Shown piece by piece: positions 1 through 10,783 of a stretch of DNA of 64,000 nucleotides. Made by a program: the position numbers and the translations under genes. The stretch comes from Gautieria morchelliformis (Eukaryota > Basidiomycota > Agaricomycetes > Gomphales > Gomphaceae), in NCBI GenBank assembly GCA_015179125.1, contig WHVA01000313.1, positions 62,001 through 126,000 of the forward strand, written 5' to 3'. The stretch's first letter is position 1, and each line of letters opens with the position of its first letter. Under the pieces are notes generated by a model. It searched no databases. It had not been told where the DNA came from and saw only the letters and a program-made list of their open reading frames with translations.

Positions 1-1
1 T

Positions 2-1819
2 GGTCAATCGGGGAATCTCTTGCGTGAGGGCGAGCTACTTGAATGTCCATACTCAGCCCGGAACCCAATTGAGTTCACCATCCCGAAGCTTTTCTTCCTT
101 GACGGTGGGTTACTTGATGTTCCCGGAGAGAACAGCCGGACTGGGCTAGAGACGCGTTGGTTAGAAAATGTTATGAGTATTTGGTCCACAGAATCAATTG
201 AGCGTTCCCTTAGGAAGTCTGGTGCGTGCTCTTCAATCTGATCTATGGATGCCAGGGCAACTGACATGATATTCGAAGGGTCGGCTTTCTCATTCCTTCA
301 CCTCTTAGATATTTCTCCCAACGAAGCCCACGCGACATACAAATCATCAGTCATACGAAGGATGCTTGACGTCGTTCAAACAGAAATTCGTTGGATGGAG
401 GATGTGGATATAGATAGGTATGTATATACAATGAGTTTTATGCCTGCTTTGACAGTCGTTCGTAGTGACATTGATTTTGCTGCTCATTTTATCGCCCCGA
501 TGGGAAAAATTCGCAAACAAATCTCATACTATCTAGAAGTCGCTGATGACCTTCCTCCGTTGAACCTCATTGGATCGACGTTTTTATCTACTTCCTATCT
601 CTTACGTCCAGAGATTCGCTGGCACTCAGAGGCCGTATCTGCACCGCCCATCATGGTACAATGTACATCCCGCACTTTTCTTGACCGCACCACAAATATG
701 CTATCGTCTCCTTTGACCTCACTAAGCTTATATGGGCTTCCGGATTCGCACGCATTCTCTCCTTCATCTGTCACTCAGTTAAACCGCCTTCTCCCCAATA
801 TCCACCCTCTGGGCTTGCTTCGATCATCCCCACGTTTACAGACGCCATGGTCCCCAATGCAGGTTCCCGATGGGAAGCGACTTATCTACGACTCGAGTAA
901 ACTTGCCAAGCTTGACGAATTGCTTCAAGAGCTTAAGGCTGGCGATCACAGGGTCCTAATATATTTCCAAATGACCAAAATGATGGATTTAATGGAGGAG
1001 TACCTTGTTTTCCGACAATATAAGTATTTGAGGCTTGATGGTTCGAGCAAGCTGGAGGATAGGCGGGACATGGTTTTCGATTGGCAAACGCGGTAAGCGA
1101 TCCTTATGTATAACCAGAAAACGGCTTGATTTCTCCTAGTCCAGAGATATTTATCTTCATTTTGAGTACACGTGCTGGCGGTCTAGGGATCAATCTGACT
1201 GCGGCAGATACGGTTATATTCTACGACCATGACTGGAACCCCTCTAATGATGCGCAGGCTATGGATCGTGCTCATCGTTTAGGCCAGACACGACAAGTGA
1301 CTGTGTTTCGGCTCATCACGAGAGGTACTATTGATCAACGCATTGTTCAACTTGCGAGGGTTAAGAAAGACGTAAGCGACGTTTAATCATTGCATCCAGT
1401 GATTTAATCACAAGGTTTTTACGCAGGTACAAGACATCGTTGTGGGTAATAAGCAATTCACCGAAGCCACAAAGCCAATCGAGCTGGTCTCCCTGTTCCT
1501 CGATGATGAGGAATTGGCCGACCTAGGGAATGCGTCGTCGGCCGTGGATGAATCGGCTTCAGGGACAAGGTTGTCAGAGAAGCGTGCAGGAAAGCAACCA
1601 GTCAGTGCTGATGTAGGAGGGTCTTTGGGTGTTCGTGACTTCTGGGACGACGAAGGTGACGGTTTCTTCGGTCAGTCTAATCCTGCGCCGCCACCGAGCA
1701 TTGGGATGGATGCTGAGGATGACATGACGCCTCCTCCGGCCGAAATGGTGGTGGCGAAGAAAAAAGTTAAAGCAACTGGAGCGAAGCGAGGAAGGAAGAA
1801 AAAAGTTACCACTGTATGA
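2..1819 (+). CDS. INO80: INO80 chromatin-remodelling ATPase, C-terminal part
   Basis: This is the C-terminal 552 residues of the Snf2-family ATPase of the INO80 complex, which slides and edits nucleosomes in the nucleus; the N-terminus lies outside the window. Exons read as 2-221, 279-1092, 1140-1371 and 1427-1819, all with GT-AG introns of 47-57 nt. The helicase C-terminal lobe is clear: [36 protein letters not shown], the arginine-finger region [19 protein letters not shown], then GTIDQRI. The stretch [11 protein letters not shown] with [14 protein letters not shown] separates INO80 from SWR1 and ISWI paralogues. The tail is acidic and then ends in a Lys/Arg-rich block ([16 protein letters not shown]). 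The frame is open from base 2, so the gene runs off the left edge. Family assignment is secure; the first exon shown is conserved only loosely. Confidence 0.93.
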
Positions 1820-2209
1820 CCAGAATCTTGTTTGCTTTTGTGTACTACTGGATACAACTAGACGCCCGCTGGGACGCGCCACTGTCACTCATCTCTTGAC
1901 TCGCATGAGGCTTCGCGTCCTGCACGCACATATCTATTCAAATCCCCATTTCTCATGCGACTCGAGTTTCAAAATCTCGTCACGTACACCCTAAACTATT
2001 TTTTACAGCCACAATTCGCACAGAGCGACGGCAGCCGTGTTTCACTGCTCCTTTCACCTCCTATAGAGGCGGACGCCGCCAGGACCTCTATCTACGTCTT
2101 ACCACCTTGTAAGTGTGCGGGCGTCGATTCATTAAGGTGCTCCGGGTCACTGTCACGGGTGGAGAGAAGTAAATTGGAGAGTCTTCCCGAGGGCTCCTGA
2201 GAAAATCCT
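1820..2209. other. Intergenic spacer INO80 / RNA helicase
   Basis: This 390-bp spacer lies between two genes on the same strand and should hold the INO80 terminator and the helicase promoter. A short open frame at 1955-2200 has no recognisable homology. I see no clear TATA box and no RNA gene. Confidence 0.5.
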
Positions 2210-5200
2210 ATGGCCAAAAAGAAGAAGTCGCAGTTGAAACCCGTGGCGCGTGGTTTCGCGACTACCTCAGTGCCAAAAAAGCCCACAGCAGTGGACGAGG
2301 AGCCTGCGGCACTGAGTGACGATGGTCCAAATGACACCACCCTGAAAGACGCCTCAACGGGTAAAGGCGTGGGGACTGAGTCTGGCGTCAATGTCACGAG
2401 TCCTGAGGCTATCAGTCGATTCGAATCCGATGCTGAGAAGGCCGAAGAGCAGTCCTTACAAAATCTGCTGGACAAGTATCAGGAGAAAACCGAAAAGGAG
2501 ATCACAAGGACGGTCAAGGTAGAGTGCTTGGAAACATTCTTGGTGGCTTTCAACGACCTCTTGATAGGCTATCGAATTTGACCGACGGTTCTCCAAATCC
2601 CTTCCGCGTCTAGAGCTTGACCCCTCTTATCAGGAACGTATCTTACAATTGGTGCTTGAGGCTCCAACAGGTGAACTTGGCATTCTATGGTTTCCTGCAC
2701 TTCTCATTGTTTTTCAGCCCCTAAGATGACGCTTGACGAAACTGAAGACAAGGCCTTGTCCCGCCTCGGCATTACTTACGGTGTGCTTTGCAGGCTTGGC
2801 TTTAGCGAAGAACGAGTCTTGGAATGTCTCAGATCGATCAACGGCGTGGATCTGGACGAGGCATTTGATTGGGTAAGGTAGTGTGAACATAGCCTCCTTC
2901 TTTACTTATGCCATTTACTTTAGCTCTACCTTCATTGTCCTGAAGAAGAGTTGTTGTATGACAAGCGTGAGTACGGGCTAATTCACTTCATTTGCTAAAT
3001 GCCGACATTGAATTGATGAAATCGTTCAGCATCAGAACTGCGAACTCCTCGTACACCCCGTGCCCCTGCTACCTTTCAGAATTCAACAATCTCATCAGAC
3101 ACTCGTCATTTGGAAGCACCGACCTCAATATACCGTAATGGTGTATCGGAATCTCGGGACCGTGACGACAAACTGCGCGTGCTGGCGACATACGCTCCCG
3201 ATTCTGTTTCTCTTAGCCAGTTTAGCGATGAAGACATCGATGACCCAAATCTAGAGTATGCCAAGGCCCAGGTTAAGATTGCTGACTTGAAGGCGGCGCA
3301 GCGGCGAAACGACGTCGACAACACCCCTGTGCTGGCAAGTCTTCAATCTCGCCTCGAAAAACTCAAGTCCCATTATTTCTTTCGAGCAAGAGATGCAAAC
3401 GCGTACTATATTTCAGAGCGAACTATAGCCGATCAGCGAGCATTAGAACAGAAGCTTTCAGGGGGGCTGAAGAAGCCATCACACCCGACCTCGTTGCCTC
3501 TGACGTGCTCTGTTTACCTCCCACTCAACAAGATGCCTGTAGGCATCTGCGCTTGAAATCTACAGATCAAGGAGCTGGCATTTCCTCTGTAGATCTCTTT
3601 GGCGATGAGAGCTCACCCGAGGATAGTGGGGGTATATTCGGCGCAATGCTGGATCCGATGCCCGATTCTGAAGTTACTGATGGTGTCCAGGTTCATATTC
3701 GTGATATGGCCCTCCCTAAGCATTGGGCTGGTCGCACACCCAAGACACTTTTGTTGGAAACAGTTCAGAAGGCGGACAGATATGCCATCATCTCTTATCG
3801 TATCCTTCCGGACTCTCGGATAAGTCGAGCGAAGCGAGCTGCAGTTACCGTTCGCTGGGAAGGCTCTAAGACTGGCGAATGGTGTATGGAGGATGTGGGA
3901 TGTTGGGATGAGGGACAAGCAGAACAATTTATTAGCACAGTGGCATTGCACGACGTAACGTTCGGGCACTCCGAAGGATTCGCCGGTGGAGGAAATGGCG
4001 TCTTGGGTGGGAACGGTCAAACATACTTCAGATTGTTACCCCCAGTTTTTCGAGATCTTTGGGATGAGTTAGAGCTCAAGCGAAGAGAAGCAGAAGACAA
4101 GAGAAACAGGGAAGCTTGGGCTGTCCTGCGACGCATCATCGAGCCTAAGCTTGGAAGTGACAAAAAAGTACCCTTTCCCTCGCTCATATCCTGTCATTAC
4201 TTACTTGTCTCTGCAGGACATGATACGATCTAACAGAGCTGCTTTATCGCACTCTCAAATAGATGCTCCTCGTCTCTCCGTTCAGGAGACTTTCGACCCC
4301 GATGAGCTCAAAACGCGTTTTTTAGCCCGTCAAGCCAGCCCTGCCTACCAACAAATGCTTGTATGTTTATTTTATTTTATGTGCGGGTTTCATTGTTATT
4401 CGCATTAATGAACTATGCGACAGGCTCAGAGGAATAGTTTGCCGATTGCCCAGTATCGTGAAGAGATTATCTCTACCCTCGAGAAATCACAAGTGATGGT
4501 CTTGAGTGGGGAAACTGGATGGTAAGTTATATCCCCTGTGCTGGTTACTCTGTGTTGAACCCTTGTAAGCGGAAAATCAACACAGCTACCCGCCTACATA
4601 CTGGAGGATAATCTTTCCAAGGGTAAACTTTGTAAGATATATTGCACGGAGCCCCGTCGAATCTCCGCCATTTCCCTCGCCCAAAGAGTGTCACTGGAAC
4701 TCGGGGACCCGCCCGGCAGTGTCGGCACATTCTCGTCTATGGTAGGATATTCTATCCGCTTGGAGAGCAACACCACAAGAAATACCAGATTAGCTTATGT
4801 CACGAATGGCATTGCACTGAGGATGCTGGAAGGTGGCAGTGGGAGTGGCGGGCATGGCACAGCATTTGATGAAATCACAGTGAGTGGGCACCCTGTAATC
4901 CCGGATATACTGCGAACTGATCGTCGTCACAGCACATTGTTATTGACGAGGTGCTTCATTGCGCTTTAACAGCAATATTTGTGTCTAATGACTTGCTATC
5001 ATAGGTTCATGAACGCAACTTAGACTCCGATTTTATCCTGATCGTCTTGAAAACCCTTATAGAGCATAGAAAGGACTTGAAGTAATTACCTACTCTCCCT
5101 TCGCTCACCCTCATGTTTATTCCTGATGCTCGCCGTCCGTTAGGGTCATCTTAATGTCCGCCACAATGGACGCGCAGAAGATCTCCGATTTCTTTGGAGG

Positions 5201-7651
5201 TTGCCCCATGTTACATGTCCCGGGACGGACATTCCCTGTCGAAGTTCGATTCCTTGAGGATTCCATCGAGTATACTGGGTGGTCAATCAAAGAAGGATCG
5301 CCATACGCGAAAAGAGGTATGTTTGCGTCTGAGTTCGTGACGTTGACATTGGCGATTGTTTACGCACTTCGGGCTGTACCCAGCTGAGGATAAGTTCTAT
5401 CGCAACGGCAAAAATAAGGTGGAATGGAGCGAAGATACTCCCACTTTGGATGATGACGAGGATGCCATGGTTTCGCAAGAGGTCAAACCTGAGAAACGGT
5501 ATTCTCAAACTACGAAGACGGTTGACTTGTTGGATGAACGGCTTATCCCCTACGATCTCATAGTTCGGTTACTTGAGAGTCTCTGCTTTGAGGACGCAAC
5601 CTCAATCCAGTATTCAGCGGCTACTCTCATCTTCATGCCAGGCCTTGGTGAAATTCGTCGATTGAACGAAATCCTAGCTGAGCATCCGTTGTTTGGCGTC
5701 GCGGCTGGCTTTCGTATATTCCCTCTGCATTCATCCATCTCTAGTGAGAATCAAGCCGCCGTTTTTGATCTGCCACCACCGAGTGTGCGCAAAATTGTCA
5801 TCGGTAGATGCATTCCTGTATCCCAGGAGGGTAGATGGCTCAGTCTTTTGTTTCTCTAGCCACCAATATTGCCGAAACTGGTGTGACAATTCCTGACATA
5901 ACATGTGTGATCGACTCTGGAAAGCATCGGGAAATGAGGCGAGTTTCTTGTAGTTCTATGCAGTGCTTTAACCAACCTATTCTCTACAGATTTGATGAGA
6001 AGCGTCAAATCAGCCGTCTCATCGAGACATACATAGCTAAGAGTAATGCCGCCCAGCGCCGAGGCCGTGCGGGACGTGTCCAACCTGGCATTTGCTTTCA
6101 CTTGTTCACCCGGGCCCGTCATGACCAACAAGTTCGTATGCCTGCACGATGATTAAATTGGAGAGACTGGCTCACTATACCGTTGTTTTAGATGGCGGAC
6201 CATCCTCTCCCGGAGATGCTGCGGTTAAGTTTATCTGACCTTGCTCTGCGAATAAAGATTCTCAAGGTCAAGATTGGCCCCTCAATCGAGGATGTTTTAT
6301 CGCGCGCTTTGGACCCCCCATCACAGATAAACGTGCAGAGAGCTGTCCAAGCCCTCGTCGAGGTATCCTAGTATACGCTTTGGGCGATGCGTTATTAATT
6401 CACCTTTGCACAGGTGAAGGCTCTTACACCCAATCAGGACATCACTCCCATGGGGCGATTGTTAAGCAAGCTGCCTACGGACGTCCATCTCGGCAAATTT
6501 CTCCTTGTAGCAGCTGTCTTCGGATGCCTTGACCCCGCCCTTACAATTGCTGCTGCACTCAGCTCCAAATCGCCGTTCGTGACGCCGCTCGGTCTGGAAC
6601 AAGAAGCAGATAAAGCCAGAAGTTCTTTTCAGTCTGGTATGGCATTGAGCTTCGCCATACCTGTTGTTATAGCTATATTAACATCACGGATAAGATAATT
6701 CAGATTTCTTGACAATCCACAACGCGTTCGCATCTTGGAGGCGAGCTTCAACCAACACTGGCCTTGTGAGGAAGTTTTGTAGGCAGAACTTCCTAAGTCA
6801 TCAGGTTTGTCTCTAAATACATGATTCTGATTCTGATGGTTCGTCTTACTTTGATGCAGAACCTGCAGCAAATCGAAGAACTTAGACAACAGTTTCTTGG
6901 GTAAGAAAATCACTTATGGAAGAAGCGTTTGTCCTCAATTCAGGGCCTTAGGTATCTCATTGACTCTGGCTTCATCCAAGTGTCCAAGACGTATGTTACA
7001 GAGCTTTCCAGAGCAAGGTATGGCCGGCACAAGACACGGTTTGTCACTCTCCCACCAGAACTTGATCGCAATTCCACCGATAATTCTCTCATCCATGCCG
7101 CCCTGGTCGCTGGATTGTACCCCAAGCTCCTGATGATTGATCCTTCAAGTAGTCAGATGCGCACTGTAACTAACAACCAGCGTGTCTCCTTTCACCCATC
7201 ATCGATCAATTTTGGGAAGAAAAGCACGGACTTTGGGGTGAACTATCTTTCCTACTTTACCGTCATGTTAGTCCACTTGTTTGGTTTAATTATACCCTTT
7301 AAGCTCATTTCTGTATAGGCAATCCAAGAAACTTTACGCGTGGGAGACTGGTCCAGTTGATAACATGGCGCTGCTTTTGCTCTGTGGTGACTGCGAAGTG
7401 AAAGTACGTACCTGTGATTTGTAGTAAGTATCTTCTTCTGACGGCCTACCAAGTTACCGTCAGAGGCGCTTGTTCTTGATCGAAAGATCAAGTTTCGCGT
7501 GGGCTCAAAGTCGTGTGTGACGTTGAAGCACCTTAGAGAGCAGTTCACGACCATACTTGCCATCAAAATGCGTCGTTTACCGTTGACTGAAGTACAAGAG
7601 CGGTGGTATTCGTTGGCCTTGATGGTGCTTGGTCGGACACCTCCCGACTAA
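2210..7651 (+). CDS. DEAH/DEVH-box RNA helicase, DHX29/DHX57/Ylr419w type
   Basis: A superfamily 2 RNA helicase of about 1430 residues. Members of this branch (DHX29, DHX57, yeast Ylr419w, fission yeast Ucp12) act on structured RNA in translation or ribosome work. Domains in order: Lys-rich N-terminus; a UBA-like domain near residues 165-210 ([18 protein letters not shown]); Walker A split by an intron (GETG/CGKST); motif II as DEVH; motif III SAT; motif [10 protein letters not shown]; then HA2 and OB-fold. Exon starts: 2210, 2568, 2718, 2924, 3030, 4217, 4424, 4570, 4933, 5005, 5144, 5384, 5860, 5990, 6192, 6414, 6704, 6860, 6952, 7319, 7466. Exon 4933-4950 is only 18 nt and carries HIVIDE. 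The intron at 5939-5989 is GC-AG. Between about 3460 and 3543 the frame changes: either an unusually short 38-nt intron (3505-3542) or a one-base shift at the six-G run near 3462. I cannot tell which. Confidence 0.88.
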
Positions 7652-7878
7652 GCTTTGGCCAACGAAAATACTCCTTCATTTGTACTGGTAAATCCAGGCT
7701 GACATCTACTAGAGTTTGTATAGTCGAAATTCCATTCCTTTGAAGTGAACATGAAAAATCACATAGGCGGCATGTGGCACTACATCGAAATTTTAATGTA
7801 CCCATCCGAAAGCGGTTCATTGACATGGCAGATGACATTGAGAACAGCCATACACCATAAGATTCAAGAATCACCCGC

Positions 7879-8466
7879 CTACTCCTCCTCTTCATCACCA
7901 GTGCCACTAAACGAGTCATCAGGATTCACGGAACAGAACGCCGAAAGATAGCCGTAGAACATACGCAATGTTATAGAACTTGAGTTCATAGTTGTCTTTC
8001 GAAGAGGCCACAACACTGCAAGTCATCGTTGAGTGTTAATGAGTAAAGACCAGACGAAATCATACCGAATCCAGTCACGGAGAGAGTTTTTCTTGAGGAA
8101 TTTCTTCGTCAAGTATTTGAGATACCGTTTAGAAAAGGGAATAGATGTTGTGACAGAAATTTTGTTGTTTCCTGAGCGGGACAGGATATGAGTATAGTGA
8201 ACACATGACCGACAGAAGAACCGTACCCTCGCGATGTATTTTGATGTTGTCGCCAAGAGCACCTGCCTTCCCATCGACTTTTATGCGGTCGTGGAGAAAC
8301 TTTTCGAATGCTGCGCCGTCAAAAACGCCATCGTTGGCTGGTTTGGAGAAGTCCACCGTGAAACGATGCTTCGAGGCGGCTTTTGCAGCGGCGGCGGCGG
8401 ATTTGGCGGGCTGCGCTGTGTCTGAGCCTACTGAGAAGGTAACTCAGCAAAGCATCGACGCACCAT
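7879..8466 (-). CDS. RPL22: 60S ribosomal protein eL22
   Basis: A 123-residue cytosolic large-subunit protein that binds 28S rRNA near the exit tunnel. Exons on the minus strand are 8464-8466, 8227-8410, 8066-8171, 7965-8015 and 7879-7906. The family core is plain: [50 protein letters not shown], and an acidic C-terminus GDEEEE. The first exon is just the start codon: ATG is followed at once by a GTGCGT donor, and the acceptor CGCAG opens onto [14 protein letters not shown]. This layout, a start-codon-only exon, is inferred from the frame and fits ribosomal genes that keep an intron right behind the ATG. The gene is divergent to CBF5. Confidence 0.93.
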
Positions 8467-8558
8467 GGCTGTAGAGGAGAAGGTTGCTGACGGAGGTGAG
8501 GGTAAGATTTTGAGAGACCGACTGTACAGTTTGCAATATTCGCACGGTATGAGGAGCC
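8467..8558. promoter_or_regulatory. Bidirectional promoter eL22 / CBF5
   Basis: Only 92 bp separate the two start codons, so both genes must share upstream control DNA. Both products serve ribosome biogenesis (a ribosomal protein and the rRNA pseudouridine synthase), which suggests co-regulation. I see no TATA box; the assignment rests on position only. Confidence 0.6.
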
Positions 8559-10429
8559 ATGTCTTTGTCCAAGGCTCAAGTGGCGTCTGCTCAGCTCGCT
8601 GGCGACTACTCTATCCAGTCTGAATCGACCACGCCCAAGCTTGACACCTCCCAATGGCCTCTTCTGCTTAAAAATTACGACCAGCTCCTCGTTCGCTCCT
8701 CCCACTTTACACCCATTCCCTCGGGCTGCTCTCCTTTAAAGCGCGACATAGAAACATATGTAAAATCGGGTGTTATCAATCTAGACAAACCCAGTAATCC
8801 CAGTAGTCATGAAGTGGTCGCATGGCTCAGGCGCATACTCCGTGTGGAGAAGACGGGACATAGCGGCACTTTGGATCCCAAAGTCACTGGATGTCTCATT
8901 GTTTGTATCGATAGGGCAACCAGACTAGTGAAGAGTCAGCAGGGAGCAGGTATGTCCGTTGGATCGAAGCGAAAGACATTGTATTCACATCTACAAGGCA
9001 AGGAGTACGTGTGTGTATTGCGATTACATTCAGCACTGCCCAGCCCTTCGGCACTTCCTCGAGCACTTGCAACCCTTACCGGTGCTCTATTTCAGCGTCC
9101 ACCTCTAATCTCTGCTGTAAAACGACAACTCCGCATACGTACCATACATTCCTCGACACTGCTGGAGTTTGACCAGAATCGCAATTTGGCCGTATTCCAC
9201 GTTAGTTGTGAAGCAGGTCTGTACTGAGTCCCCAGCCTTCTTTCCACCTGACGACTGATCTGCAGGGACGTATATTCGAACGCTGTGCGTGCACCTCGGC
9301 CTCGTCCTGGGTGTTGGTGGACACATGCAGGAGCTCCGGCGTGTGCGCTCTGGGGCGATCGGGGAGAATGATGAGATTGTCACAATGCATGATGTTCTCG
9401 ATGCACAGTGGCTGTACGATAGCACACGGGACGGTGCGTTAGGCAGTGTACATTAATACTGCCCGAGTGCTAACTTCTCATTAGAATCATATCTCCGCCG
9501 CGTTATCCGTCCGTTAGAGTCCCTTCTGACGCCATACAAGCGTATAGTTGTCAAGGACTCTGCGGTGAATGCAGTCTGCTACGGAGCCAAGCTGATGATT
9601 CCCGGTTTGCTACGGTTCGAGCGAGACATTGACCTAGGAGAGGAAGTAGTGCTTATGACGACCAAAGGTATGTTGTGGCTCAGATATCTCCTGTCCACCT
9701 GGAGCTTTATTCTCAGGTGAGGCCATCGCGCTCGGCATTGCCCAAATGTCCACTGTCGAGCTATCGACTTGTGATCACGGAGTTGTGGCGAAAGTCAAAC
9801 GATGCATCATGGAACGGGATACATATCCACGCCGATGGGGTCTCGGTCCTAAGGCAATGGAAAAAAAGAAGCTGGTGGTAAGCAATGCCGTACCCTGAAG
9901 GTCTTTATATTTCACTGTTGAACTGCATAACCAGAAAGTGGGCAAGTTAGGGAAGCACGGTGAAAAAATTGATGGAGTGACCCCGAAGGATTGGGCCGAA
10001 GACTACGTTGATTATCAACGAGGCGAGGTGAGGGTTCCTTGTTTGTTCCTCGTTGATGTCATGATGCAATTTCTTGGTCAGGTCGCAAAGTCTGCTCAGC
10101 CTGTGGCCTCGACATCCGCCGCGGCCCAGTCAACATCTATCGCTCCTCCAGCGACGGAGGTATCTCCCAGCAAAAGCGACAAAAAGCGCAAACGCAAGCC
10201 CGACGATGGCAATGCTGTGGATCAGGCGGGTAGTGACGCTGATAAACAGCACAAGAAGCGCAAGAAGGAAAACAAGGCGACTGTAGCTGAGGCAGGGGAT
10301 GATGAAGCTAAGGAGGAAAATGGCATCCACGAGACGCCAGAAGAGAGAGCAGAACGTAAGAGAAAGAAAAGGGAAGAGAAAGCCGCTAAGAAAGCAGCCA
10401 AAGCCGCTGCGACAGAAGAGGCGAGATGA
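8559..10429 (+). CDS. CBF5: H/ACA snoRNP pseudouridine synthase Cbf5/dyskerin
   Basis: The 520-residue catalytic subunit of box H/ACA snoRNPs, which converts uridine to pseudouridine in rRNA and snRNA in the nucleolus. Exons: 8559-8949, 8998-9216, 9266-9433, 9485-9667, 9717-9877, 9935-10027, 10082-10429. The TruB fold is shown by [13 protein letters not shown], the catalytic-aspartate motif [38 protein letters not shown], then the PUA domain ([18 protein letters not shown] through [18 protein letters not shown]). The C-terminus is a long Lys/Arg/Glu-rich tail ([24 protein letters not shown]), typical of fungal Cbf5. Two introns are multiples of three (48 and 54 nt), so unspliced RNA stays open there. 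The start is placed at the first ATG before the [18 protein letters not shown] block. Confidence 0.96.
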
Positions 10430-10783
10430 GGATAGCATTATGCGGCACATTTTGATTATTGTCTTTTCGCTCGTTGGAACTACAAATTGTCGTGCATGCA
10501 AACACACATATTTCAAGGTGCCTTGAGCCCTAAGTTGCTGGGCTCTTGCACAGGATAATGCCACACTCATCTCATTCCCAGTTGACCTCAGTCTGTTTCC
10601 TCGAGACAATCATTTCCAATAGTGGGTTATATTCTATGGGACGGCATCAACCGACATCAAAATACTTTAGCCCATAAATGAGACGAATGCGGCACTGAGG
10701 CCAGTTGAGGTATGCATGCACGCATGCAAAAATCATGGGCAAATGACCAAGTGACGACCTCTCGGATGGGTAGAGAGGGTCGT
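10430..10783. other. Convergent 3' spacer, nothing recognised
   Basis: The spacer between the tail-to-tail CBF5 and cupredoxin genes. It should hold both 3' UTRs. A minus-strand open frame reaching into the Lys-rich CBF5 tail is a shadow of that tail. I see no gene here. Confidence 0.5.

Noticed and set aside
1574-1888. 104-codon minus-strand frame
   Set aside because: Antisense to the Lys-rich INO80 tail, no independent support.
5943-5989. A GT donor instead of GC at 5939 in the RNA helicase
   Set aside because: Using the GT at 5943 puts a stop directly after the acceptor, while the GC donor restores the conserved REMRFDEKRQ.
10130-10609. 159-codon minus-strand frame
   Set aside because: Shadow of the Lys/Arg-rich CBF5 C-terminus; its hydrophobic look comes from reverse-complemented Lys codons.
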